Assembly (NCBI RefSeq): GCF_003315205.1
Contig: NZ_QNRR01000012.1
Span: 124,001-188,000 of the forward strand
Origin: Roseimicrobium gellanilyticum
GTDB taxonomy: Bacteria > Verrucomicrobiota > Verrucomicrobiia > Verrucomicrobiales > Verrucomicrobiaceae
Reading direction: 5' to 3'
Length of the DNA: 64,000 bases
Shown: in pieces, positions 9,224 to 17,408 of the stretch
How positions within the stretch are numbered: position 1 is the stretch's first letter
Layout of the letters: each line of letters starts with the position of its first letter
Program-made: the position numbers and the translations under genes
The notes under the pieces: generated by a model
What the model saw: the letters and a program-made list of their open reading frames with translations, nothing else
Told to the model about the DNA's origin: nothing
Databases searched by the model: none

Positions 9224-9721
9224 ATGTTCGGAAAAAATACGATTGTTTTACCTCGCCCACTGCGCCGGAGCTTCATTCCCATCTGGCTGTTGCTATGCAC
9301 CCTCAACTGTCTCAGTGACACACCTGCCGCCAGGGATAGTATAGGGAGCAATCAGAAGGAAACCTTCACCCGAGAAGTGCTCAACCTCCAAGGAGTCTGG
9401 GCTCTAGCCGATCCCAATGGAGGCCCCGCGATGGCTCGGCTGGTAGTTCACGGCAGATACTTCCTTCTCATCTACCAGTGGCCCGGCAAAGACGCCAAGG
9501 TCTACGAAATCCACAGCTTTCAAGCCGATGGCGGCCAGATCCGCGATAAGAGTGGTCAACTGGTCCTGAACTACATCGTCAACTCCGAGCGGAGCGTGAA
9601 CTTTGAGGTGCTTGATGAGAGCCCGCACCCCACCTCAAAGTATTGTGAATTCGGGCTCATTCGCACAGGCAGGCTTCCCGACCTCCAGTTGCCTCGACAG
9701 CTTCAACGAACACCCAAATGA
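9224..9721 (+). CDS. exported hypothetical protein
   Basis: 165 residues, starting 15 bases after the KptA-Nudix gene on the same strand. The N-terminus (RRSFIPIWLLLCTLNCLS) is a signal sequence and could be a lipoprotein signal with Cys near residue 30. The mature part has LQGVWALADPNGGPAMARLVV and FLLIYQWPGKDAKVYEIHSF, an alternating pattern suggesting a small beta-barrel, as in lipocalin-like domains that open with L-x-G-x-W. That resemblance is weak. Close spacing suggests co-transcription with the upstream gene. Confidence 0.55.
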   Translation: MFGKNTIVLPRPLRRSFIPIWLLLCTLNCLSDTPAARDSIGSNQKETFTREVLNLQGVWALADPNGGPAMARLVVHGRYFLLIYQWPGKDAKVYEIHSFQADGGQIRDKSGQLVLNYIVNSERSVNFEVLDESPHPTSKYCEFGLIRTGRLPDLQLPRQLQRTPK

Positions 9722-9812
9722 TTGCCTATCACCAACTTTGTGCAGCAAGCGGTCGCGGGCTGGTTGCCCGGCTTAGGATTGCAAGCGCCGAGGATAGGCG
9801 ACAGGCATGAGG

Positions 9813-10565
9813 TCACGGATGAAAGTTTGGGCCGCCTTGTGGCAATCGCGCCCGCCATGCCGCTGCTGCCGCTGCAGTACGGGTTTCCACACTGAGTTTA
9901 TGCAGAATGGCCCGCACATGTTGCTTCACAGTGCGCTCCTTCGCTTGGACGATTGCGGCAATCTCAGCATCCCGCTTGCCTTCCGCCAGCCAATGCAACA
10001 CTTCCCTTTCGCGAGGGGTCAGCGGCGGGTCAGCCGGAAGCTTCAAGTACTGACGCGCCCGGTTCAATATATTCTGAAAGTGAGGTTGGAGCAGTTCAAG
10101 CAACAAGATATCCTCCGCCGAAAACGGGCACTCATGCGACATGCAAAATCCCAGCCGCCCCCCGGGTACCTTCACGACGAGCGCTGCTTGATCGCGAAGA
10201 GAGGGCGAGGACCCGAAAAAATCGCTGAAGTAAGCGGTTTGCCGAAATTCCCTCAGGGTGCAAAGGTCTGACAATTTGACTGCTGGCAGGAAACCCACAG
10301 CAATGAGTGGGTTGGTGTGAGCCACCGCCGTGAGAACCTCGGCGTGATCCTTGGGCCACCAGATTGCGCGATTGTGCTCGGCGCGATGGCTCGCAATTCC
10401 ATTCCTGGATATCTCATCCACACTCATCCAAGCATGCGGGACAATCTGAAGCAAGACGTTCATCAGTGCCTTGACCGGATCCTGGTCGTGAGGCTCGTGA
10501 TAAAGCGAGAGCAAGGCCTCGTTAAAGTTTTGCAGGCGGATAGCAGGCAGGCGAGTTAGGCTCAT
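9813..10565 (-). CDS. LuxR-family transcriptional regulator
   Basis: About 250 residues from ATG 10565 (MSLTRLPAIRLQNFNEALLS); an ATG at 10598 is also possible. The C-terminal 60 residues are a LuxR/FixJ helix-turn-helix: LTPREREVLHWLAEGK, then EIAAIVQAKERTVKQHV and ILHKLSVETR. The N-terminal 180 residues resemble a GAF/autoinducer-binding-like sensor. There is no receiver domain, so activity is probably controlled by a ligand or by level rather than by phosphorylation. It converges with the gene to its left and stands alone. Target unknown. Confidence 0.8.
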   Translation of the reverse strand: MSLTRLPAIRLQNFNEALLSLYHEPHDQDPVKALMNVLLQIVPHAWMSVDEISRNGIASHRAEHNRAIWWPKDHAEVLTAVAHTNPLIAVGFLPAVKLSDLCTLREFRQTAYFSDFFGSSPSLRDQAALVVKVPGGRLGFCMSHECPFSAEDILLLELLQPHFQNILNRARQYLKLPADPPLTPREREVLHWLAEGKRDAEIAAIVQAKERTVKQHVRAILHKLSVETRTAAAAAAWRARLPQGGPNFHP

Positions 10566-10740
10566 ACCGGGGTCAGAACCAACTTGCTGAGGGTGCATAA
10601 AACCCAGTGCAACTGCAAGCAAAATCTTTTTGTCTATGCGTCTTTCGACGTATGGCAGCTCGCTGCGTATTTGCGTAGATCCCCCCCATTCGCGATCTTG
10701 ATCGTCCACTTGAAAAAACGGCGCCCAACGAGCTCTGCAG

Positions 10741-11097
10741 ATGAAGTCCAACTCGAAACCTACTTTGTTTTTTCCTTCTCTTGTTGCCTGGCTATTGTTG
10801 CCTTCTTGCGAAGCGTGCGATCACGCTGACTCCTTTCAGCCCATCGAAACTCAGGCGTTGGATCAGTATGGCGGCCGACTTGATACTCCCTGCCGCTCCC
10901 TTCGGAGCACAGGTAGGATCTCCGATTTTTTCGCGCTCGCCGTATCCTGGCAGCTCGCCACCCGTGACAGGTTACACGCCCAGCAAACGCTTCGCAATAC
11001 GAGCACCGAAATCCAGGCACTGGGACATCACTCGTTTTCCTGCAAAAAGGACAAAGTGCGAAGGCCAAGGACCTCAAACCGAACCCGCAACCAATGA
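10741..11097 (+). CDS. possible lipoprotein, frame doubtful
   Basis: ATG at 10741 gives a convincing lipoprotein signal (KPTLFFPSLVAWLLLPSCEA, with Cys in LPSC). After about residue 45 this frame becomes Arg/Ser-rich and less protein-like, while the next frame reads a Pro/Tyr-rich stretch (RSPYPGSSPPVTGYTP) that vaguely recalls short exported Verrucomicrobial proteins with SPY and GYxPG motifs. The gene may therefore be frameshifted near 10880-10905, or may not exist. Low confidence. Confidence 0.3.
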   Translation: MKSNSKPTLFFPSLVAWLLLPSCEACDHADSFQPIETQALDQYGGRLDTPCRSLRSTGRISDFFALAVSWQLATRDRLHAQQTLRNTSTEIQALGHHSFSCKKDKVRRPRTSNRTRNQ

Positions 11098-11120
11098 GCA
11101 CGACATCAACATCAACCCAC

Positions 11121-11483
11121 ATGAAACTCAATCCTACACAGAACATCGCGATCACCCTGATGCTTTGCATAGCTATGCTGGTGACATCTCAAAAATCTCA
11201 AGCCGCGCCACGCCATCTCAACGCCGCCGAGAAGCATGACTACGCGGAACGAACAGAGACTTTGCCTGCAGGATTCGCGAACGAAGAAGGTGAGTTTACT
11301 GCTGAAGCACTGATGATCGTCTTGGTCGTGCTACTGGTCATTGGATGTTTATACGCAGGAAGCAACACAAGCACCTTCGAAAATCGCGCATCGGAAAACT
11401 TCAACCAGAATTTCGGAACGGGAGTCGGAACGGAGATGACCACCGAGGATATGCGTGGTTATAGCACACCCAGTTCGAATTGA
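11121..11483 (+). CDS. small exported/membrane hypothetical protein
   Basis: About 120 residues from ATG 11121 (MKLNPTQNIAITLMLCIAML), a typical signal peptide with cleavage probably after SQA. An in-frame ATG nine codons upstream gives a Thr/Ser-rich extension and is less likely. One transmembrane helix lies near residue 70 (ALMIVLVVLLVIGCLYAG), followed by a polar tail with Asn and Thr. No family recognised. It is followed by the C39-like peptidase gene, suggesting that the two may be processed or secreted together; that is conjecture. Confidence 0.5.
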   Translation: MKLNPTQNIAITLMLCIAMLVTSQKSQAAPRHLNAAEKHDYAERTETLPAGFANEEGEFTAEALMIVLVVLLVIGCLYAGSNTSTFENRASENFNQNFGTGVGTEMTTEDMRGYSTPSSN

Positions 11484-11554
11484 TTGTCTTCACCTATCAA
11501 TTTCTCCGTCAGCCTCGAACCTTCGGAACTGACGGAGAATTTCTCACAATACAG

Positions 11555-12223
11555 ATGAGACGTGGAGTGCGTGTCAATTCTCTAGCTCTTGCGGTGTCGT
11601 TGTTTGCTTTCACCCAGTGCGCTCAAAAGAGCCTCGGACATGCCAATGTGAAGATTCCCGAGGTTTCACGTGCTACGCAAACCTCACCACTGGCCTTTGA
11701 CAAGCCCACGCCAATAGAGCAGCAAACCCGTCACGATTGCGGAATCGCCGCTTTGGAGCATGCCGCCAAGCTCTGGGGCGTCGACCTTTCCGCGAAATTA
11801 CCACTGGAACTCCGCGTACAGCCATCGAGCCTGGCTTCGCTCGCAACCCTGGCAAAACGGCACGGATTTGAAGCCTACGTCATGCAAGCCGGCTCTGAGG
11901 GATTGGATCCTTACAAAGAGGTCAACCTGCAACTCGCTGATGAACGCCCTCTCATCCTTCTGCTACGTTTCCCACCCAGCATCGGTGGGATGTGGAGTTA
12001 CATACGTGCCGTGCAGAAATCGCCGGACTTCCACGCCAACCCAAGCCAGTGGCAGCGGCACTTCGTCGTACTCACCGCGTCTTCAGGTTCTCACACGAAT
12101 GGCATTGCACAGAAATATACCCTCATGGACCCCGCCAGTGGTAGATACCGAAACGTCGGAATGTGGTGGCTTGACTTGTTCTGGCGGCGGCAGGACGCGA
12201 AGTACCTCCTCATAGGCAAGTGA
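11555..12223 (+). CDS. C39-like cysteine peptidase, exported
   Basis: About 222 residues from ATG 11555. After a hydrophobic leader (SLALAVSLFAFTQC) comes a papain-like C39 fold. The nucleophile Cys is in TRHDCGIAALEHAAKLWG, the catalytic His in WQRHFVVLTA and the third residue, Asp, in LMDPASGRY. This order and spacing match the double-glycine peptidase family that trims leader peptides inside ABC exporters, but there is no transporter domain. A free-standing exported enzyme of this type may cut small secreted proteins or peptides. The Cys at the end of the leader could be lipidated, although FTQC is a poor lipobox. Confidence 0.65.
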   Translation: MRRGVRVNSLALAVSLFAFTQCAQKSLGHANVKIPEVSRATQTSPLAFDKPTPIEQQTRHDCGIAALEHAAKLWGVDLSAKLPLELRVQPSSLASLATLAKRHGFEAYVMQAGSEGLDPYKEVNLQLADERPLILLLRFPPSIGGMWSYIRAVQKSPDFHANPSQWQRHFVVLTASSGSHTNGIAQKYTLMDPASGRYRNVGMWWLDLFWRRQDAKYLLIGK

Positions 12224-12422
12224 GTCAGCCCCCAAGACCCATTCGGCGCATCGTGGCCACCATTTGGCCTCACTTAGGTTCTTTACCGCTCGACATGCGC
12301 CTTCGCTGTTTCCAAAAAAGCGACAAATCTGACTAAGGTCGTAGGGATATGACGCCAAGAATACGTGCAACACCTCGCTGAAATAAGTTCAGGTTTCACC
12401 ACACCCATCTTGATGAGCCAAC

Positions 12423-13640
12423 ATGTGTCTTCCTTACTGTATTCGAGTTCGTTTTCCTGCGGTCCATTGGTGCATGGCGGTGGCATGGAGTGTTCTCACG
12501 TGCGGTGCCTCAGTCGCCGATGACAGACCCCAAAAATCGTGGCGGGTTATTCCCCTTCCCATCCAAAGGGCTGCGATCCTCACACCTGATGGCTGGGTGG
12601 GCGGTCGATTCTGGGACGCAGTTGGTCCCTTACAGGACGGCGTAGCGGTTGTCAGGGAAACTGTACATGAGAAGGCGGGAGCCACACGCCGCGGAGGTCT
12701 AATCGATGCGAGCGGGAAATCCCTGACTGCATCAGCGTCGAAGTTTGAAGACATTCTTCCATTCACGGAGGGACTGGCCCTGGTGAAAGTCGCCGGAAAG
12801 TATGGCTTTATCGACGGCAAAGCACGGATGGTCATCCTTGCTCAATGGGACAATGCGCTAGGATTTCAGGCCGGACTATGCCCTGTCGAATCCGACGAGA
12901 AATGGGGGTATATCGACCGAACCGGGAAAGTGGTGATCCAACCCTCCTGGGATGAAGCCAGGGCGTTCCCAGACTCTGATAGCCTGGCTCGCGTTCGAAA
13001 TCGCGATAAGTGGGGCTACATCAATCGCCAAGGCGAAATGATTGTTCCCATGCAATATGGTGTGGCGTGGCCCTTTGAAGGACCGGTTGCTTTCGTTCAA
13101 AAGGACTCTACATCAAACTCGTGGATGTTGCTCGGTAAGAATGGCACCGTGATACTCCGGGAACAGTGGAAGCTCGTGCGGGGATTTTCGGTTCCTGAGA
13201 ACCTTGCTGGAGTTCAGACACCGTCTGGGCTGTGGGGATACATTCGCCCCGACGGCACCTACGCGCTCTCCCCACAGTGGGAGAACACTTGGAACTTTAA
13301 CAATGGTTTCGCCATCATCAATAAGAATGGGAAACTTGGCGTCATCGACACGGAGGGGCATGAGACCGTTCCCCCAATTTGGGATCACCTCCGCGAAATG
13401 GCCGAAGGCTATGCCATTGCAGTCAGGAGCGAGAAGGAAGGCTACGTCGAAATGGCCACCGGTCGCACTATTGAGCCTCAATGGGATCATGCCTACCCAG
13501 TTCAGGATGGATTTGGCTTGGTAAGTCACGAGGGGCGGATCGCCTTTGTCGACCTGAAAAGCGGACAGGCAATTCGATGGTTTGAAATTCCTTCGCCGCT
13601 AGATGAAGCCCCGCCGCAGACAGACCGAGCAACCCCATGA
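12423..13640 (+). CDS. exported WG-repeat protein
   Basis: 405 residues with an N-terminal hydrophobic leader (AVAWSVLTCGASVADD) and at least seven WG/KWG beta repeats, for example GKYGFIDGKARMVI, DEKWGYIDRTGKVVI, RDKWGYINRQGEMIV and SGLWGYIRPDGTYAL. WG repeats are about 35 residues long and probably form a solenoid or propeller surface for protein binding. The start may be ATG 12474 (MAVAWSVLTCG), which gives a neater signal peptide. No enzyme domain is attached. The gap before it (12224-12422) holds nothing I can name. Confidence 0.75.
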   Translation: MCLPYCIRVRFPAVHWCMAVAWSVLTCGASVADDRPQKSWRVIPLPIQRAAILTPDGWVGGRFWDAVGPLQDGVAVVRETVHEKAGATRRGGLIDASGKSLTASASKFEDILPFTEGLALVKVAGKYGFIDGKARMVILAQWDNALGFQAGLCPVESDEKWGYIDRTGKVVIQPSWDEARAFPDSDSLARVRNRDKWGYINRQGEMIVPMQYGVAWPFEGPVAFVQKDSTSNSWMLLGKNGTVILREQWKLVRGFSVPENLAGVQTPSGLWGYIRPDGTYALSPQWENTWNFNNGFAIINKNGKLGVIDTEGHETVPPIWDHLREMAEGYAIAVRSEKEGYVEMATGRTIEPQWDHAYPVQDGFGLVSHEGRIAFVDLKSGQAIRWFEIPSPLDEAPPQTDRATP

Positions 13641-13784
13641 TCGTAGGGCAGCCTCATCCAGGTTCCGGCTCGATGTGAACTGCCATACAGCCAACTGACA
13701 CCGCTCCTCATGTAGCACTCAGCCTTACAATCTTGCTTGCCTAAAGCCCACTCATCCAATATTTCAAAATCATTCAACCCGGTG

Positions 13785-14093
13785 ATGAAAAAAGCGTTTG
13801 GCCTTACTCTCGTCATAGCCAGCCTTTCGGCTGCGACACTCTACTATCTGTTCCAAACGAAAGAGCTTCCTGCTCGGCCAGAATTGCCCTCGAAACCCGA
13901 CATTGCGAATTCCTCCTCGTTTGATGAATTGCGGAATCACTTGGGCCAAAAAGATAGAATCATGGACGACTATCTGGTCACGAGTGACAAAATTGTAGAG
14001 CACAACTACGGCGTCTTCAAAACTGCACTCGTCATTGGCCTGGGAGGTACAATATTGGGTTTGGCTTTCATGCTTTTCGGAAGGAAACGTTGA
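13785..14093 (+). CDS. small membrane protein, two transmembrane segments
   Basis: About 102 residues from ATG 13785. Hydrophobic helices lie at residues about 4-24 (FGLTLVIASLSAATLYYLF) and 78-97 (ALVIGLGGTILGLAFMLFG), ending in GRKR. A polar segment of some 50 residues lies between them, in a hairpin arrangement. No family recognised. It is one of a run of short plus-strand envelope proteins with spacers of 100-200 bases. Confidence 0.5.
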   Translation: MKKAFGLTLVIASLSAATLYYLFQTKELPARPELPSKPDIANSSSFDELRNHLGQKDRIMDDYLVTSDKIVEHNYGVFKTALVIGLGGTILGLAFMLFGRKR

Positions 14094-14268
14094 ATGCCAC
14101 GTTTAACTCTGGTCAACCTGACACAGGAACTCGAACCCGCCACCGCCAGTGAATGAAGCTGTTGCAGTTCAGAGGCGCTCTGGATTTTTCGTGCGCAACT
14201 GATTTACACGCTGCGCGGCTTGACTGGTGCGCAGTCGAATCGACAACTGACTACTCCAATATTCGACC

Positions 14269-14946
14269 ATGATCTTCTTGGATGGCATTTTCTTCCTCCT
14301 CCCAGTGGGATTGATTATTGTAGCCGTAGACTACAGCCTTTGGTTCCTGCCCATTGGGCTAGTAATCTCGTGGCTGGGAGCGCGAGGTTGGCTTTTGATG
14401 ATTGGCGGCTGGCCCTACCGTCCCGGTGAACCGGGCTGGGGTGTTTCCAAGGCGGTACTCTCTCAACGGCGGGATGGCGAGACTCTTGCCACGATCTGGT
14501 TGTCTTTTTTGGGTATCCCCTGGCTGCCCGTGCGCACCTGGTCTCGATCACGGCTCCAATGGACGTCCCTGCATTGGCCCGCTGTGGTATGGGGTGCGTT
14601 GTTAACCGCAGTCGCCCTTGGGACGGGACTGCTGGTGTTCTGGGTGGCTATTTCGTTGATTCCTTCTCCTGTAGCGTCGGTAAACGCAGCCGGATTGGTC
14701 GCGTGGATTCTCGGGCAATGCCTTCCTTGGGAAGTGAAGGCGCAACCTTTCTGCGATTCGCGTCACACCACACGGAAGGAAGCGTCAACCTTTGCAGCAT
14801 CCGGCCCCTCACAGATAGCAGGAACGACCTGCAGCCGTTGCGGTCAAAAATTAATAACGCAATTTGACGGTGAGTTCACTGCGCGCGGAAAAGTCGTCTG
14901 CCAGGCGTGCCTGACCAGACAAAGAGGGATCAAGAAGAGAAAATAG
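14269..14946 (+). CDS. membrane protein with C-terminal zinc ribbon
   Basis: 225 residues with about four hydrophobic segments (FFLLPVGLIIVAVDYSLWFL, GLVISWLGARGWLLMIGGW, VVWGALLTAVALGTGLLVFW, GLVAWILGQCLPW). The C-terminal cytoplasmic-type tail carries C-x2-C (TCSRCGQK) and a second C-x2-C (VVCQACLT) 24 residues on, a small zinc ribbon. The tail ends RGIKKRK. I do not recognise the family. The zinc ribbon suggests nucleic-acid or protein contact at the membrane surface. Confidence 0.55.
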   Translation: MIFLDGIFFLLPVGLIIVAVDYSLWFLPIGLVISWLGARGWLLMIGGWPYRPGEPGWGVSKAVLSQRRDGETLATIWLSFLGIPWLPVRTWSRSRLQWTSLHWPAVVWGALLTAVALGTGLLVFWVAISLIPSPVASVNAAGLVAWILGQCLPWEVKAQPFCDSRHTTRKEASTFAASGPSQIAGTTCSRCGQKLITQFDGEFTARGKVVCQACLTRQRGIKKRK

Positions 14947-15343
14947 AGCGCAAAGATGTCAGAGCCCTCGGGCCATTCACGGCTCAGTCAACATGAGAGA
15001 CGCGGCTCGTCTGAAGCGGGATCTGCATGGGCAGGAATCCACGCTGGATATGTGGCAATGCCATTGCGGATCGACTGCCTTGAAATGGATGTACCTGCTG
15101 GAAGGATCGCGTTGACCGGGAAGCGATCCCACTTCTACTGCTCCCACTACGTCGAGCTGCAGGATTTCCGTGGAGGCAGCCTGTGCTCGCTCGCAAAAGC
15201 CGTCACCAATGGGGCGCTTCGCCGCGGTGCAGAGTACGTCCCGGAAAAGGGCTCACCGTAGGTGGCAATCTTGAAGAGAAGCGTCTGGGCCGGGCGTGGA
15301 GAGTCCCGCCTTGTCAACACACCCCACACCACCAAGGCCACTG
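14947..15343. other. non-coding stretch before the CRISPR array (trailer side)
   Basis: About 400 bases with no convincing gene. Short frames exist on both strands, but their sequence is Ser/Arg-rich with no family pattern. The last part is the trailer end of the array: 15294-15303 keeps ten bases identical to one end of the CRISPR repeat, and 15304-15343 is a spacer-sized 40-nt segment before the first intact repeat. I read this as a decayed terminal repeat-spacer unit. Confidence 0.6.
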
Positions 15344-16839
15344 GCTTCAACGGAGCCACGCTCCTTCGAGCGTGGAGAGGGTGAGCTTTTTCGGACCCCT
15401 CCAGCTCGTGGACCACCAGCTTCAACGGAGCCACGCTCCTTCGAGCGTGGAGAGGGCGACATGGCGTGGGTGCTGGCCCGCGATGAAGAAACGCTTCAAC
15501 GGAGCCACGCTCCTTCGAGCGTGGAGAGCCTATTGTTTTCGATGCCCACTCACCTAAGCTACCCAGCTTCAACGGAGCCACGCTCCTTCGAGCGTGGAGA
15601 GCCAATCTCATCTGGCTGCTTCTCACAAAGCGCCCTCAGCTTCAACGGAGCCACGCTCCTTCGAGCGTGGAGAGTACACGGCGGTCGCCTGACTCACCGA
15701 CCCTCCATCGGGCTTCAACGGAGCCACGCTCCTTCGAGCGTGGAGAGGAAAAAATGGGTGGAGGTGGTTGCAGGCAGATGAAGGTGCTTCAACGGAGCCA
15801 CGCTCCTTCGAGCGTGGAGAGAGTCACATTGACATGAAAAACCCCGCTTCTGCAAGTACAGCTTCAACGGAGCCACGCTCCTTCGAGCGTGGAGAGCTCC
15901 AAGTGTCATGTCCAATTTCCGCGAATGCACGTCGCTTCAACGGAGCCACGCTCCTTCGAGCGTGGAGAGAGACTGGAAGGCACAGAACTGGAGTCATACC
16001 GACCCCGCTTCAACGGAGCCACGCTCCTTCGAGCGTGGAGAGCAAGCACCAGAGCGGCAAGGAACTGACCCACTCCGGCGCTTCAACGGAGCCACGCTCC
16101 TTCGAGCGTGGAGAGCGATCTGTTTCCAAGCCGACCAAAGGCGGAAGCGGTGGCTTCAACGGAGCCACGCTCCTTCGAGCGTGGAGAGTCATGATGTTTG
16201 TTTTGTTGAATGTGTCGTGAAAATGCTTCAACGGAGCCACGCTCCTTCGAGCGTGGAGAGAGAGCATGAGGGGGAAATGGTTCATCTGCCCGGCTAGCTT
16301 CAACGGAGCCACGCTCCTTCGAGCGTGGAGAGGCATCCGTTCGACATCAAGCCGGGCAGCACCCAGGCGCTTCAACGGAGCCACGCTCCTTCGAGCGTGG
16401 AGAGAAGGCGATTGACGCTATTTGCGAGGCCCTTGGGCTTGCTTCAACGGAGCCACGCTCCTTCGAGCGTGGAGAGCAGTACCAGGAGAAGAAGTCCGAC
16501 AAGGCACCCACGGCTTCAACGGAGCCACGCTCCTTCGAGCGTGGAGAGCCGGTCTTGGCGGTCCGGGTGGGAATGGTGGGAGTATGGCTTCAACGGAGCC
16601 ACGCTCCTTCGAGCGTGGAGAGAGTGCTGATGGTATTCCATGGTCGCGAAGAGCAGATGCTTCAACGGAGCCACGCTCCTTCGAGCGTGGAGAGGGAGTT
16701 GTTTTGAATATGAGCACTACACCGACAGAAGCTTCAACGGAGCCACGCTCCTTCGAGCGTGGAGAGATGGCGAACCCCTTAAGGCTGGGATTCGGGAGAG
16801 GAAGCTTCAACGGAGCCACGCTCCTTCGAGCGTGGAGAG
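15344..16839 (-). CRISPR. CRISPR array, 21 repeats and 20 spacers (type I-G)
   Basis: Twenty-one identical 36-nt repeats, starting GCTTCAAC and ending GAGCGTGGAGAG on the plus strand, are separated by 20 different spacers of 36-39 nt. The repeat contains an 8-bp stem (CCACGCTC with GAGCGTGG) around a CTTC loop. Read on the minus strand the repeat ends in GTTGAAGC, like the 3' handles of other class 1 repeats. The cas operon also reads leftward into the array, so I infer minus-strand transcription with the leader on the right (16840-17068). Spacers nearest the leader are mostly 36-37 nt, while the oldest reach 39. A decayed extra repeat lies at 15294-15303. All repeats are perfect, so the array looks recently maintained. 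Confidence 0.97.
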
Positions 16840-17068
16840 TCACCTCACCCCACCCGCTGTCCCTGAACGACGCTGCGAAGCCTTCGCGAGACGTCTGCGG
16901 AGGCAGCGGACAAAGAAAGGTGTAGAAATGCATATGCGGAACCTAACAGGTTGGGTATCAGCACGCGAGCGGGTGCCAGGGGTAAGCACGGCACCACACC
17001 GCTCGCGTGACTGATTTTGGATTGTCATCGAAATGTCAAAGATCACCCGGTCACCCCTGGCCGATGAT
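16840..17068 (-). promoter_or_regulatory. CRISPR leader with an inverted repeat
   Basis: A 229-bp non-coding stretch between cas2 and the leader-proximal repeat. It contains an inverted repeat at 16962-17009: arms CACGCGAGCGG and CCGCTCGCGTG match perfectly over 11 bp, extended by TGCC/GGCA after a bulge. This could be a site for adaptation proteins or an accessory DNA-bending factor, or a hairpin ending the cas2 transcript; no T tract follows on the minus strand. The array promoter should also lie here, but I cannot assign boxes. Confidence 0.6.
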
Positions 17069-17386
17069 TTACACCACATAGCAGGGGGCGTCAAAGCGCG
17101 CGTACGGCAGGCCCAGCGAAGCGATGACGCGGTCGCCCCGGCCACCCACGGGCCCAAGCGAGACAAATAGCACCTGATCCTCATCTTCCTTGATAAGAGC
17201 CTTCAGTTCCCGCTCCAGCTTCGTACGTTCACGAGGATTCAGATCGCACTCGAACACAGAATACTGCAGGTGGGTGCCATAGTTCCGGCACACCTTGAAC
17301 ACCTTCCTCAGGCGCTTGTCATTGGCAATGTCGTAGCACACCAGATACGTGATCCGTGTTGAGAAGGCTTGCCCTCGGGACGACAT
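17069..17386 (-). CDS. cas2: CRISPR-associated endonuclease Cas2
   Basis: 105 residues. The ferredoxin-like core starts with ITYLVCYDIANDKRLRKVF, the Cas2 signature with its conserved Asp, and continues with YGTHLQYSVFECDLNPRE. The C-terminal strand is DRVIASLGLPYARFD. Cas2 dimers bridge Cas1 dimers in the spacer-integration complex. It lies 22 bases after the cas4/cas1 gene and immediately before the leader, as expected for the adaptation end of the operon. The first twelve residues before ITYLV may be trimmed if a later start is used, but no better ATG is visible. Confidence 0.93.
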   Translation of the reverse strand: MSSRGQAFSTRITYLVCYDIANDKRLRKVFKVCRNYGTHLQYSVFECDLNPRERTKLERELKALIKEDEDQVLFVSLGPVGGRGDRVIASLGLPYARFDAPCYVV

Positions 17387-17408
17387 GGCTAGAGAAGTGC
17401 GAACATAC

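Noticed and set aside
10760-11170. Minus-strand frame of 136 codons with a zinc-ribbon-like CPFCRKTSDVPVPGFRC segment.
   Set aside because: It overlaps a plus-strand frame with a good lipoprotein signal, the rest is Arg-rich and unlike protein, and it has no supporting context. It remains possible but I could not choose it.
14956-15261. Plus-strand 101-codon frame just before the array.
   Set aside because: Composition is Ser/Arg/Gly-rich with no hydrophobic or domain pattern, no ribosome site, and it runs into the trailer end of the array.
15344-16839. Array transcribed on the plus strand with a leader at 14.9-15.3 kb.
   Set aside because: The handle-like end GTTGAAGC is formed on the minus strand, the cas genes read leftward into the array, and the decayed repeat is on the left, as expected for the trailer.
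15147-16933. Several long open frames on both strands across the CRISPR array, with repeated peptides such as FNGATLLRAWR and LHARRSVAPLK.
   Set aside because: They are translations of the 36-nt repeat, which is 12 codons long. The spacers between give unrelated residues; there is no protein here.
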